A stretch of DNA of 64,000 nt, from assembly GCA_014529385.2 (NCBI GenBank), contig CM043942.1:34942469-35006468 (forward strand), in the 5' to 3' direction. A model generated the notes under the pieces. That model made no database searches. It had not been told where the DNA came from and worked only from the letters and a program-made list of their open reading frames with translations. Made by a program: the position numbers and the translations under genes. Shown here piece by piece: positions 10,260-21,706 of this stretch. The first letter of the stretch is position 1; every line of letters starts with the position of its first letter. Origin of the DNA: Adiantum capillus-veneris (taxonomy: Eukaryota > Streptophyta > Polypodiopsida > Polypodiales > Pteridaceae).

Positions 10260-12945
10260 TACATCGACGAGCGAGGCACGCGCGATTGCTTCCCGACGAT
10301 AGACATGGGAGCGACGGAGCTTGGCCATGGCGGCTTGAGCTCGGCGGTGGCAAATCTGGCACGGATTGGGCATCTCGGTGGTTCCCGGCTTCTTGGCGCA
10401 TGCCACCCGTACAAGGTGAAGGTGTAATCTTGAAAGAAACTGTGGATTTGCAGACAGCTTAAAAAGCTTGGCTAGGTAGAGCTGAAAGCTCTCCATGGGA
10501 AGAATCGACACATAGGTCTAAGCCTTTTTAAGGCTTGCAAAGACTAAGCAAGGGGGAATCAAAGCATAGAGCTTGAGAGCTTCAAGAATTGTGTGTGGTT
10601 ACACACACACACACACACAGAATCCAGTGGCAGCCAATAGCATATTGGGAAGCAATTGCAAAGGAGTGCCATTCGGGTGTTCTTGAGCAGGGCCGATCAC
10701 ACACTCTGTGAGGCAAATCGAGCAAGCCAGTCAAAGGCAGCAGAGCGAGCTCGAGCAACAGGCATAACACACACACCCATCGTGTGCAAGCAGGGGCAGC
10801 AAACTCGAGAAGGTAAACTCAATTGGGGGCTCCATTGAGCAGCAGCCGAATACATATCAGTGCACAAGCTGCAGTGACGCGAGCAGCAAGTAATTGGGGG
10901 GAATTTGCGCAGCCGAGCATGCCAGGAACAACAGGCTCCGGATAAAACCGATTGCAGGCAGTTCCACACACACACGCGCGCTGGCATGGAGCAGCAGGCG
11001 CCCTGAGCAGACTCGGGCAGAGCTCGGAAGCAGTTCAGCAGGTCGGCAGATTCGAGTACTTTCTACAGCGAGGCAGAGAGAGAGAGAGAGAGAGAGAGAG
11101 CTTGCAAGTTGCAGTGCACTAGTTGCGTGTCATCCACACACCCGACTCGTCGTCGTTGCTCTGAGAACAAAAACCCATTAGTCTCGTCAGTTTCCAGAAA
11201 ACGAAATTTTCTTTTATAAATTTCAACCTGTGTGCAAGAGTTGGTTCCCACAGCCCCCCCCCCCCCCTCTCACGAGCGTGAGCATGAGAGAGTTAGAGCT
11301 TGAGATATAGAGAGAGGTACGGAGTGTGTTTTTTGACGTGCGCTCGCACGCACAGACCGACGTGTAGGTACTAACGAGTAAGCTCGGACATCATCCAGAA
11401 TCGGTCCTATTTTGTCGCCTTTTTTGGTGGCTTCGGTTTTTTGGCGACTTGACATCAGTTTCGACACCCATTTCAATGTTTTCTCGATGTCTCAACGATT
11501 TCTCTCTTTGAACTTGGCATCGACAGCACCGGCTTTGAGCGTTTACGGCTCATCGCATCGACTTTGACACCGATTTGCGACTATTCGACTACGCGCTTTT
11601 GCTCGACGAGACAGAAGCCGTTTTCTAGACTTCGGGCATAGACGGCCATAGCATTGGCACTTCCGTTCGACGGCGGAAGACGGATCCGACAGCCATCTCT
11701 GTCATTATGACTTCAACGGCACATACCGGTCACATGGCTTCGACGATCCATTTCGGAGCATGTTTTTACTTGAGCGCACACATCTCTTGGACAATGTTTC
11801 CAATCGACGTGTTTACCAACCGATGAGGTAGTATTTGCCAATTTCCAGCGGTTTTGCTCACAGTGTGCAGTGCAGTTTATGTGGAGCATAGAGAGCAGTT
11901 TTTGCACGGTCTTGTAGAGCTTGCAGTGTAGCTTGTGTCGAGCACTAGAGAGCAATTGTTGCACGGCCTTGTGCAATTTCATATTATGTATGCATATATG
12001 GATACAGCTTGAGCTAGATGTAGCTTGCAGGTAGCAAGTTTGCAACGTTTTTGGACAAGTATACGTCCATAGAGCTACTTGGTCAGGAGTGAGCTAGTTT
12101 GCCAAGCTTTTTGCATTGTATGTAGACCATTTCTGGATTTTGCTACTGAGACAATGTCTCTAGTTTTCATGTTATTTGGTGAGATTTTGGAGTTTTTGCT
12201 CAGTTTTTAGGAGAAACTCTGTCGGATTTCTTCAAGGATTTCTCGCCATGGTTTATGCATATCTGAAGTTTGCTCTCTGATGGTTTAGTGGTTGAATTAG
12301 ACTCACACTTTGACAGTGATTGAGTGTTATTCTCACTTTGATTCACTTTTGGCAGGTTTTGTCAGTTTGGACACAGTTTGGTGTTCTTGTAACCACTCTC
12401 GCAGGAGTGAGGATTTGCGTATGTTTGTGTGGCTACAGCCAGCCAGTCACAGGCTTCACAGATTTTCTCAGATTTTTACAGACAGTTTCTCTTGTGGAAT
12501 GCGTTCGGAGCTAGTTTGCTCTCTACTTGCGTATATGGTTATGGGATGCGTTCGAAGCTAATTTGCTCTCTACTTGCGTATATGGTTATGCACTTTACGC
12601 TTGGTTGAGCAGTTTGTCCCAGTTTATGCTTGTAGAGTTTGCAGATTGTGGAACTGCTTTATGCATATGTGAGCATCGGTTTTGATGCGTTTGGTCATGC
12701 TTTTGATCATTGTGTAGTGGTTGAGTTATCTCTTAATTTGTTACCATTTTCGCATGGTATATGGTGAGATTGTACTTCAGGTTTTGCTCAGTTTACAGGG
12801 GAGATTTTGCCAGATTTTTCTCAGATTTCTCGACATACTTTAGTTTCTTTATCATTCACTTATGGTTGCAGATATGTATGATAGTGTAGAGTCCACTACG
12901 ACGACTTTTGAGAGACGATGGTCTCATTCTTGCTGATACTTGCGT
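10260..12945 (+). other. Copia-3 leader region
   Basis: Long leader with no convincing ORF. It holds a small CA tract (10602-10619), a GA tract (11073-11100), a poly(C) run near 11255-11269, and a 47-bp tandem duplication near 12497-12590. The part around 12390-12460 is recognisably the same as the Copia-2 leader (minus strand near 18000-18060). A purine-rich AAGCAAGGGGGAAT at about 10546 could be an old polypurine tract, which would mean a further truncated element here. Confidence 0.5.
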
Positions 12946-13012
12946 TGTTGGCATTGCGGTCATACATGGCACGTTAGACGTCGTTGTTTCAAACGTATGA
13001 GACATCAGCAGA
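12946..13012 (+). pseudogene. Copia-3 gag zinc knuckle (left part)
   Basis: Encodes CWHCGHTWHVRRRC followed by FKRMRH, a CX2CX4HX4C knuckle nearly identical to that of Copia-2. It is cut at 13012 by the Copia-1 LTR; the last five bases, gcaga, are the target-site duplication. The N-terminal gag part upstream is not recognisable. Confidence 0.75.
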
Positions 13013-13239
13013 TGTTACCATATACGTGTGGTAGTGATGTGTGTGAACACACTGGGACCGTTGGGGCATTTCTTTCCTCTTTAGGAGGTCTTTTCTCTCG
13101 TGCATTGTATATACGTCCATCACTCTAGGGCTATCTATCTTTCCATTGCACACTAAGTAATACACTCTCTGTTGTGTGCCTTAAGCTTCCTTCGTCTTTT
13201 CCAAGCTGTGTGTGTTTTCCTGCAACCCTAATTCCAACA
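13013..13239 (+). repeat. Copia-1 5' LTR
   Basis: 227 bp, TGTTACCATATA...ATTCCAACA. A TATA-like TGTATATA lies near 13108. Confidence 0.9.
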
Positions 13240-13241
13240 AT

Positions 13242-13253
13242 TGATATCAGAGC
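13242..13253 (+). promoter_or_regulatory. Copia-1 primer-binding site
   Basis: TGATATCAGAGC, one base different from the tRNA-Met complement TGGTATCAGAGC found intact in Copia-4. Confidence 0.85.
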
Positions 13254-13304
13254 AGGTTGCATCCTTCCGCGCTTAGTTGCCAGTTGCTCCAGCACATGCC
13301 TGCT

Positions 13305-13727
13305 TACATCCTCAAAACGATGACGTACATCAATGTCCTTTGACACAAGAACAAGTTGCATCATGTAAGCCCACATAGGGTAATTGTCCCCATCCAATCT
13401 ATTCTCAGCAGCAAACATCTTGAACACATCTGTGTTGTTGTCAGCCATAGAAAATGCATGCACCTGATGTGAAAACTGCCCGAAATGAGGAGAAACTGAG
13501 ACTAGTACGTGCTATATAGCACAACCCGCAGTAGACTGTATGAGACTTGTTATCCAACAATTGGCGCTGACAAAAATTCTACACAGAACGACGAAATTGT
13601 CTGTGCAAATCGAGGTCGAAATGAGCCCAAAGCAAAAATCTGAGCAGACTAAGCTCTACAAGCTTCCCAAATTTTTTATCGACCTGCGAACGCTCGCCAA
13701 AGCTCACTGAAATCGAGAACGATGTTG
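13305..13727 (-). other. Inverted segment: Copia-1 leader plus gag start
   Basis: This block reads on the minus strand as the Copia-4 segment at about 36185-36660: the leader, the ATG, and MADNNTDVFKMF, then DGDNYPMWAYMMQ. Outside the block Copia-1 is colinear with Copia-4 on the plus strand. The gag start therefore now faces backwards, towards its own primer site and LTR. Confidence 0.85.
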
Positions 13728-14450
13728 AGAATGTGGCAGGTCTTGCTGCAAGGATTGCTCCTGTTAGAGTTGTTTCGCCTACGGCTAAACAAGCTCGTTG
13801 GGATGTAAATGATGCATAGGCTCATGCATTGATTGCCTTGTCTGTAAAGTGCACCATTCCTCCTCACATTCGTTCAGTGAAATTTGCAAAACAATCTTGG
13901 GATATTCTGGCTGGTCTTTATGCAAGCCGCAATGAGGCAAAAATTGCATTGCTGTGTAACGAGATGGAGTCGAAGATTATGCATGAGGAAGATGATATGG
14001 ACACTTTCCTTGCTGGTGTTAAGACTATCAATGAGCAATTTATTCCTGCAGATGAAGTCATTTCAGAAAGTTCCCTTGTGCAGACTGTTCTTGATGCCTT
14101 ACTAGATTCTTACCAGACTTTTACTAGTACTTAGAGACTTATGACCCAAGGAAATCCTGAAGTTGTCAAGTTTGATGCATTGTGCACATTGCTGTTACAA
14201 GAGTCACTTTCCCAAAAAAAATAGGACTAGACAGCGTGCAGTTGAACATGCTTTTATTGCTTCTCAAAGAAAGGGTGGTGCAACCACTTCTCATGGTTCT
14301 TCCGCGATTGGAAAATCAACTGTTCCTAATGCTTTTGTTGGCAGCAATTCGTTTGGAAATTATGGTGATAAGGGCAAAAAAAGATGTGTTGCCATTATTG
14401 TAAAGCTAACGATCACTTGATCAAGCAATGTCTTAGTTGAAGGCCAAAGA
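13728..14450 (+). pseudogene. Copia-1 gag remainder
   Basis: Copia (UBN2-type) gag from VAGLAARIAPVRVV through SWDILAGLYASRNEAKIALL to a frameshifted zinc knuckle (CHYCKANDHLIKQC readable by changing frame near 14385-14425). Internal stops occur (a TAG near 13817 and another after TFTST near 14132), along with at least two frameshifts. The N-terminal part is in the inverted block. It cannot make a working nucleocapsid. Confidence 0.85.
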
Positions 14451-15548
14451 GGCTAAGAAGAGAGAGGGTGGTTCCACTGCAAACGTTGGTTCCACTACAA
14501 ATGTAGCCATTGTTGAGTCTTCCTTAAAAGGAGACTGTGATGCTGATGTTGATGCAGAATGGGCTTTTAGTGCAGAGTGCACGTACAATCCTACTGTCCA
14601 TGATGCATGCATGTCAGTTGCTACGGATTTACATGTGTGGTATTTTGACAATGGTGCTACAAAGCACATTACCTCACATCGTGAATTGTTCACCTCTCTC
14701 AAGTCTGTCCCTCATAAGAATTCAGTCACTTGTGCCAACAATGCCTCTTATCCGGTTCAGCTGCAAATGGCCATTCTTTCACACTTGTTGATGCACTTTA
14801 TGTACCTGGGATCAAGAAGAATCTTTTGTATATATCTACATTTGCTAGAATTGGACTTGTAGTCAAATATATGGATGACAGATGTACAATTTATGATCTC
14901 AGTTTTGATGATGAAATTGTTGCATCTGGCCTTTTGTGTCGTGTGGTGTATAAGCTCACTTTGTATGACAAGTGTGGACTAAATTTTGCAAATGCAGTTT
15001 GCAGATTCAAGGGCTATCTCATATGCAAAACTTTGACATGCACGTTTTGGTAATCTAAATTTTGCGAGTTTGCTGCGTTTGCAGAAATCTGATATGGTTG
15101 CTTCTTTGTCACCTCTTTAAGCACCTGTCAAACATGTTTGTGAAGGCTGTATTTTGGATAAGATGCAGCGTTCGAAGTTTCCAAAGGATGGTTCAGTTAG
15201 GGCCACATGTATGTTATTTGTAGGCCCATGAAAACTCTGTCCTTGGGCAATTACCTTTACTTCATGACTTTCATTGATGATTACTCCAGGCATGCATGGG
15301 TATCTTTGCTTAAAGCGAAGTCCAAAGTTTTTATGCGCTCCAAACAATTTCTGGCTATGGCTGAAATGTCTCGAAATGTACTATGGGCACCCTCCGTTTG
15401 GATCGAGGGGGGAGTATATGTCTCATGAATTTAATGCACTTCTGGCTAGTCGTAGGATAAAACACCAATGTACAATGCTTTATACGCCTTAGCAAAATGG
15501 TGTTGCTGAGACGAAAAATAGGTCACTTACGAAAATGACATGATGTAT
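14437..15548 (+). pseudogene. Copia-1 protease and integrase, cut by Copia-2
   Basis: The protease motif reads WYFDNGATKHITSH; the usual DSG catalytic triplet is DNG here. The GAG-pre-integrase zinc region (HVCEGCILDKMQRSKFPKDG) and the integrase core follow (FIDDYSRHAW, an LRLDRGG second-Asp region near 15390, then NGVAETKNRS). A TAG at 15490-15492 replaces the CAG present in Copia-4. The ORF ends at 15548 because Copia-2 is inserted; the target duplication tgtat is 15544-15548. The remainder continues at 19261. Confidence 0.85.
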
Positions 15549-15737
15549 TGAAGGGGATCGGGGAGCACCACAGACAGAGAGTGAGAGAGAGAAGGAGACA
15601 CATGACACAGATATGGGTGGGGAGACTCAAAAGAGTGAGCAGCCTCCTATACACTTATGCTATGTATAAGGTATACAAGTCAGTGGGCGCCCAGACTCTG
15701 GGCGGCCGGGCAAGGCACAGACGTCTATACCCCAACA
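15549..15737 (-). repeat. Copia-2 3' LTR
   Basis: 189 bp; on the minus strand it starts TGTTGGGGTATAG and ends CCCCTTCA. The purine-rich AAGTGGAAGGT next to it on the minus strand (15738-15748) is the probable polypurine tract. Confidence 0.93.
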
Positions 15738-15790
15738 ACCTTCCACTTAAAGGCGACTGTGCCTTTAAGCAAGAGAACCTAGTCTAAAGA

Positions 15791-17674
15791 CTACAAAAGG
15801 CGAGAGAAAACCGCTCTCAACCGATGCCCACTGGCTGGCTGTGATCGTGTGCATCCGGCTGTCCTGCTCCCGTGTAAGTCCGGACATACACCACCAGACG
15901 TACCGCACATGTACTGCAAGTATGTACGCAATACCTGCATATCTCCCTCTTGCACTATGCCATCATCAGTCAACAAACGACTGACAACCCCAAGTGCAAA
16001 TGCTCCCACTACAGCTGCGATATCCGGTCTCAAGATCAACATCTCATACATGAGACCACCGAATGCCGATGCAATGCTAGCGGGCCCTGCTAGCTCTACG
16101 GAGCATGCATCAACATATATATCCCTGGCAATAGGCATCTCTGACTGACAAGGCGTGTCAGCCACATGCATCTCCTGACTGTCCACAAAAGACGCATCAA
16201 CCTGTCGTGCAACCTCAGAGCAAACCAGCTGCTCTAGATGTCTGTTGGAAGACATATCCTGCACAACTATATCCCCATGCTCACTGTCAAGCATAGAAAG
16301 GAATGACTGCATAATCGCTGACATCTCAGTCTCCTCTGCAATCATCCACTACAAACATGACCACTCAATTTGCTGTGACTCACTAGAGCTCTCATGCTCT
16401 AACTCCGTATGCATAGACTCTTGCACAACGTCCTCCTGTCGTGACTCACTAGAGCAAGACCGCTCTACTTGTCTATCCTGCATAGAAGTATCTCGCACAA
16501 TTGACTCTCTGCTTTGCTCAGTCACTAGCAAAGCATGCATGTTTGACTCTGTCACCTCTCTGTGTGACAGCTCAAGTCGTGCCCCAACTGTGTGCACAAC
16601 GAGCTCACTACTCTGCACTCCATGCAAAGTACCCTGCAACCCATGAGCAAAAGAGACTCGCCTGCTCTCTCGCTCTCTACCTGGCTGCGTGATCACAGAG
16701 ATAACACCGTCTCTCCCGTGATCCACATGCAATGGGTAACCTGTACCACTCTTGGCACCTCTCGCAATCACTAGCGAACCCAAATGCATCACAAAATCTC
16801 GCTCTCGTAGCGAAATCTGACATCCACTATCCCGTAACTGTCTGTCTGAGATCAAATCCCGTCTCAGATCTGACACATAACGCACATAACGCAGGGTAAA
16901 TCTCATACCACTGGGCAAGGACAAACATACGTCTCCTACACCCTCAATGTCATACACAGCACCATCAGCCATGTGCACACAACCAAGTCTCCCACTAGAA
17001 AACGTGCTAAACCTCTCACGATGCGATGTGACATGGAAAGTAGCATCTGAATCTAGTAACCAATGTGAAGACAATGTGCAATCCGATATGCAATCCGTAG
17101 ACATAAGGTCGTCTGAAGACAAGGTAGATATAAATGTGACATCGCCGTCACAAGCATACTCAATAACCACCGTACTGATCTCACTAGCATCTGTCATGCC
17201 CAAATCTGCATCACGCATCTGTCGCCTCCGTTGTTTCAAACGCCTGAAACATCGACGCCTAATGTGCCCTCTATGTCCACAATGCCAACATGTCAAGTCT
17301 CTATGCCATCGAGACTTGCGTGTGGGATCAATCTCTCCCATGGACATAGAAGTGGGACTAGACTTCCCTGTAGACATGGATGTCGCGTACATAGCATGTA
17401 AACTCTGCCATAAAGCATGAGTTGTAGTCTCCCTCGAGACCTGCCAGTCAACAGACTCAACCAGATACAAACGAATCGTAGACATTGCCAACTCATCAAG
17501 ATCCTGCCAATCATCATCACGCATAGAATTGGGCTTCGCCGATAAACCACGCAAGGGTTTATCCTGCCCCAAATCCGCCAATGCAACAAGCATATGCTCC
17601 TTCCAAGCAACAAAATCTGCACCATCAAACTGTGTCAGACCATAACGCTAGAAGTCAAATGAAAAATCAGCCAT
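15791..17674 (-). pseudogene. Copia-2 gag-protease fused to an RT tail
   Basis: One frame from ATG at 17674, with TAG stops near 17650 and at 16349-16351. The gag part is copia-type (WQDLDELAMSTIRLYLVES). The knuckle CWHCGHRGHIRRRC (CX2CX4HX4C) follows, then protease WLLDSDATFHVTSH, where DSD stands in for the usual DSG. After a Ser/Glu/Gln-rich linker of roughly 150 residues comes SAFGGLMYEMLILRPDIAAV, which is the C-terminal 'SLMYAM..TRPDIA' part of copia RT. Integrase and the RT catalytic core are missing. The deletion kept one reading frame, so this may once have been an expressed shortened polyprotein. Confidence 0.85.
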
Positions 17675-17679
17675 AATGC

Positions 17680-19057
17680 TCGCAAAAGAGCAACCAAAAA
17701 ATGAGTAGCAAATGTCAACCAAATCAGCCCTAAATTGGCTCGAATCGCATCAACAAAAGTCTGCAGATATGGCTGCAAATCAGCCCCAAAACAGCCCCAA
17801 AATTCAGCTCTTAAACAGCTGCATAAACAAGTCACAAATGTGTCCCAAATCAGCCTACAACTGAGCCATACATGGACACCTGCAAAGAGGAAACAATGGC
17901 TGAAAATTCAGTGCCCAAATAAGACCTCAAACCTGCCTGTAAACTTGTAAACCTGTAGCTGAAACCTGCTGAAAAACCTCAAGCCATTAGTGCTCGAATC
18001 CGGCTACCTAGCTCGTAGCCACACAAGCATACATCACAATACTCACTCCTGTGAGTGTGCCAAGTTAACTGTACGCCTGTCAAACCCGTGAGCTAATCAC
18101 CAAGCCCACACTGTGTGGTATCGATGCATACACACTGTGTGGTATCGATGCATACACACGCACAAATCTCCCACCTACAGAGAACACCGCACGCAAATGC
18201 TGAGTGCAACCTTTAATCTCTACCTAAATCGCATAAATGATACGCATAAAACTCCTGGGAAAATTTCGCTAGAGTTTTGTCAATAAAACGGCCACAAAAC
18301 CAGTAACCAAACTGACTGCACACTCAAAACCATGAGCAACCAAAGCGCATCAAACCGCACTCCAAATGCATGCACCAATCTCCACACTTTGCATACATCA
18401 TTGCAAACACCTGCAAATCTAGTACACAAATATCTTCTCTACCTGTGACTGCCAAAAAACATGCTCGAGGCATACATTTCCGAGCTCAAAATGCAATCCC
18501 ATTAGTCTCCCTGAGCATTAAACCACATAAGGTATACATCGTATCCTCCCACCTGTGAGGAAACTTGCAGCAAATATCACTCTCACATCTGAGAGCAAAC
18601 CATGTGTGGAATCCTCGACACACAATAAACAATTTTTGCTGTAAAAAATTCAGCGTTTAGAATTTTAAAATTTTGATATGACGAGCGCGTCCGGAGCGTG
18701 CCATAACCCCAAGGTAGACTCCTGGATCACATGTATCAGAGTCCGGGTGTGAAAGCTATGCCAAAAGCCTCCGTTTCGACCCAAAAGCGCAGCATAAACT
18801 GCCAAAAGAGGGCTGAAAAATGCAGCTCCTCAACCGTAGCTCGAATGAGGTTTCTGATGGCTCGAATGGCTTCGAAAGGGGCGTAAAACGCCATGACGCT
18901 TGGTGGAAACGCTCTCGGAAAGCTGAATTTGCCGATGCCGAAGTCGAAACCCTATTTGCACTCTTGAAAGTGCGCGCGCGCGGACGCGATTTCGGGAATG
19001 AAACTGGCTCTCCGCTGTCGTCGTGACTGTGCACACACGCGCTCCCTCCGCACCTAC
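17680..19057 (-). other. Copia-2 leader
   Basis: About 1.4 kb of untranslated leader. It contains a tandem 24-bp duplication at about 18109-18156 (units ending GTATCGATGCATA) and a GC-rich start near 18970-19050. No conserved ORF is seen. Confidence 0.6.
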
Positions 19058-19069
19058 GCTCTGATACCA
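19058..19069 (-). promoter_or_regulatory. Copia-2 primer-binding site
   Basis: Minus strand TGGTATCAGAGC, an exact match to the copia tRNA-Met primer consensus, two bases from the 5' LTR. Confidence 0.92.
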
Positions 19070-19071
19070 AT

Positions 19072-19260
19072 TGAAGGGGATCGGGGAGCACCACAGACGG
19101 AGAGTGAGAGAGAGAAGGAGACACACGATACAGATATGGGTGGGGAGACTCAAAAGAGTGAGCAGCCCCCTATACACTTATGCTATGTATAAGGTATACA
19201 AGTCAGTGGGCGCCCAAACTCTGGGCGGCCGGGCAAGGCACAGAAGCCTATACCCCAACA
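19072..19260 (-). repeat. Copia-2 5' LTR
   Basis: 189 bp, same length as the other copy, with 7 substitutions. Confidence 0.93.
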
Positions 19261-21420
19261 TGTATGGCCAAAAGTCAAGCTTTGCCGCATTCTTTTTGGC
19301 TTAAGGCCATCATGTGTGCCATTTATGTACTTAACAGGTGTCCTACGAAAGCTTTGCAGTCTATTACTGCATATGAAACATGGCAAGATAGAAAGCCTTC
19401 TATTGAGCACATGCGTGTTTTTGGCTGTTTGGCAAATGCTTTGGTGCCACAAACACAGCGTAGAAAATTGGATGATAAGGTTGTCAAATGTATTGTTGTT
19501 GATTATAGTGCTGAAAGCAAAGGTTATAGGTTGTATCATCCACAAACAAAGCGTATTCTGGTTTCATGGAATATACTATTTGTGAAAGATTCTGTTTAGC
19601 CCTTGCTCTCATGTACTCGAGACAGTAATGTAAGCTCACATGACATTTATGACACTTCGTTGCCTGTTTTCAATGGTGGAATTTTGAATATAAATTCCAA
19701 TGATGCAAATGTACAACCTATGGGGGTTTTCGAAAATGTTACAAATCAGCTTATTATTGATGCAGATGTACATGATGTACTTGATGAGGAAAGGGCTGAA
19801 AATGAGCAAGCTATATGTATGCCAAAATGGCTGGTGCATACATTGCGTGACAGTAAATTGGATGCACCTTTGTCTAGTCGTACTCGTTTAGGCTCTCGCC
19901 ATGCATCTTATGCATCAGATTGTTATGCTTTGGCTGTGTCTAGCTTGCATGATGTTGAGGAACCTTTGTCTTTTGATGAAGCACAGAATTCAAAAAATTG
20001 TATGGCTGCCATGCAATTAGAATATGATGCACTTATAGAAAATGACACATGGACTTCATGTGATTTGCCTCTTGGTAAACATGCCATTGGTACGAAGTGG
20101 GTTTACAAGTTGAACCGCACGCCGGATGGATGGTGAGATCGATCGCCATTAGGCTCAACTTGTTGCAAAGAGTTATGCACATCAAAAAGGCATAGATTAT
20201 GAAGAGACTTCTACTCCCACTTGTTGTATGACTACTGTGCGTTTTCTATGTGCGTTGGCAGCTCATTTTGGTTGGGATGTACATCAATCACACATTGTTA
20301 CTGCTTTCTTGAATGGTTACATTTTTGAGGAAGTTTATGTAACATAGCCTCGGGGTTTTGTCAAGAAAGGACAAGAGGACAAAGTGTGCATATGTAAGAA
20401 GGCTTTGTATGGGTTGAAGCAATCTCCTCGTGCTTAGTATGAGAAAGCTGACACTCATTTGGTCAAACGAGGCTTTTGTAACAGTCCAACAGAAAGCACA
20501 TTGTATGTAAAGCGTGAGGGTGATGTGCTTCTCATTGTGGTTCTTTATGTAGAGGATTTGTTGATCATTGGACCAAATGAGAGACATATTGCTGAATTTA
20601 AGGCTGATTTGAATGCTACTTTCAAGATGAAAGATTAGGGGCTCTTGAATCATTACTTGGGTATATAGTTTTTTTTAATGCGATGTGATGGTGGTATTGC
20701 CTTGTGTCAAAAAAGTTACATAGAGACATTGTTATGTAAGTTTGGACTTGAGGATTGCAAACCTATTGCCACTCCCATGGAAATAGGTTTGAAATCGAGT
20801 CTTTATGATGTTGGTGATTCTGCAGATGTCACTCTTTACCAAACTGCTGTTGGATGCCTTATTTATGTATGCAACACGAGACCGGCTATTCAATTTGCAG
20901 TCTCACAGGTTAGCAGATTGGTGCATAGCACAGGGTCTAAGCATTGGCAGGTTGTCAAGAGAATCGGGTTGTTTTGACACGCGAGTGTTCATAAGTGGTT
21001 TTTGTTTCATGCTTGGTAGTTCATGTATATCATGGTTGAGCAAGAAGCAACCTAATGTGGCCACTTCTAGTTTTGAGGATGTGTATAGGACAGTCTTCAC
21101 AGCTATGGTTGAGTGTGTATGGCTCAGACGCCTTATGGCTGATTTGGGCGTTGGATAGGACACTGCCAATACTATCTAGATTGACAATCAGAGCGCATTG
21201 GCAGTTGCGAGGAACCCAATTTTTCATGCTCGCCCAAAGCACATTGAGGTGCTTTACCACTATGTCAGGGAGAGGCTCTCAGCAGGAGAAATTAGCTTGG
21301 CTTATGTGCTGACACAGGACAACCTTGCAGATTTTTCACAAAGGCATTGTCTCGTGAGAAGCTTGAAGGTTTCCGCAAAGCTTTGGGCTTACTCCCCTTT
21401 GTGGACCGATCATGTCGTCA
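19261..21420 (+). pseudogene. Copia-1 integrase tail, RT and RNase H
   Basis: It resumes at the duplicated tgtat (19261-19265). The integrase C-terminal part (AIMCAIYVLNRCPT, MRVFGCLANALVP) leads through a linker to RT (AIGTKWVYKLNR, LYGLKQSPRA). The expected YVDD active site is YVED near 20547. RNase H at 20990-21400 reads SCISWLSKKQPNVATSS, then AHWQLRGTQ in a shifted frame. TAG codons at 19597, 20345, 20435, 20666 and 21156 replace CAG or TGG of Copia-4. A segment between about 20965 and 20985 that Copia-4 keeps is missing. Confidence 0.85.
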
Positions 21421-21484
21421 GGGCATGGCACTTCCCTTTACTCATGTGCGAGCTCTTGTTCGTCGCATCACTCCAGGGGGGATT

Positions 21485-21701
21485 TGTTACCATATACATG
21501 TGGTAGTGATGTGTGTGAACACACTAGGACCACCGGGGCAATTTTTCCCTCTTGAGGATATTTTTTCCCCATGCATTATATATACACCCATCACTCTAGG
21601 GCTATCTATCTTTCCATTGCACACTAAGTAATACACTCTTTGTTGTGTGCCTTGAGCTTCCTTCGTCTTCTCCAAGCTTTCTTGCAACCCTAATTCCAAT
21701 A
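21485..21701 (+). repeat. Copia-1 3' LTR
   Basis: 217 bp, TGTTACCATATA...TTCCAATA. It lacks about 10 bp near its end relative to the 5' copy. Confidence 0.9.
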
Positions 21702-21706
21702 GCGGA

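Larger units (their letters stand above)
15549..19260 (-). mobile_element. Copia-2: short non-autonomous copia element inside Copia-1 integrase
   Basis: 3712 bp, minus strand, with two 189-bp LTRs and a perfect 5-bp target duplication, tgtat, at 15544-15548 and 19261-19265. Removing it and one tgtat restores the Copia-4-like integrase reading around MACCMVKSQALPHS. Internally it keeps gag, protease and the end of RT but lacks integrase and most of RT/RNase H. It is the youngest element in the nest, with 7 LTR differences in 189 bp counted by eye. Confidence 0.93.
13013..21701 (+). mobile_element. Copia-1: Ty1/copia element, inverted in part and split by Copia-2
   Basis: LTRs lie at 13013-13239 and 21485-21701, flanked by gcaga (13008-13012) and gcgga (21702-21706). 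Primer site is at 13242-13253 and polypurine tract AGGGGGGAT at about 21475-21483. Domain order is gag, protease, integrase, RT, RNase H, all decayed, and colinear with Copia-4 (35898-40811), its closest relative here. Copia-2 sits inside its integrase at 15549-19260. The two LTRs differ at roughly 10% of positions plus a 10-bp gap, by eye. Confidence 0.9.

Noticed and set aside
10302-10427. Short ORF just after the Copia-3 primer site
   Set aside because: Could be a gag start, but it has no gag motif and is followed by stops in all frames; left as leader.
13131-13463. 110-codon minus-strand ORF starting with a gag-like sequence
   Set aside because: A chimera made by the Copia-1 inversion: its first half is the inverted gag start and its second half antisense leader and LTR.
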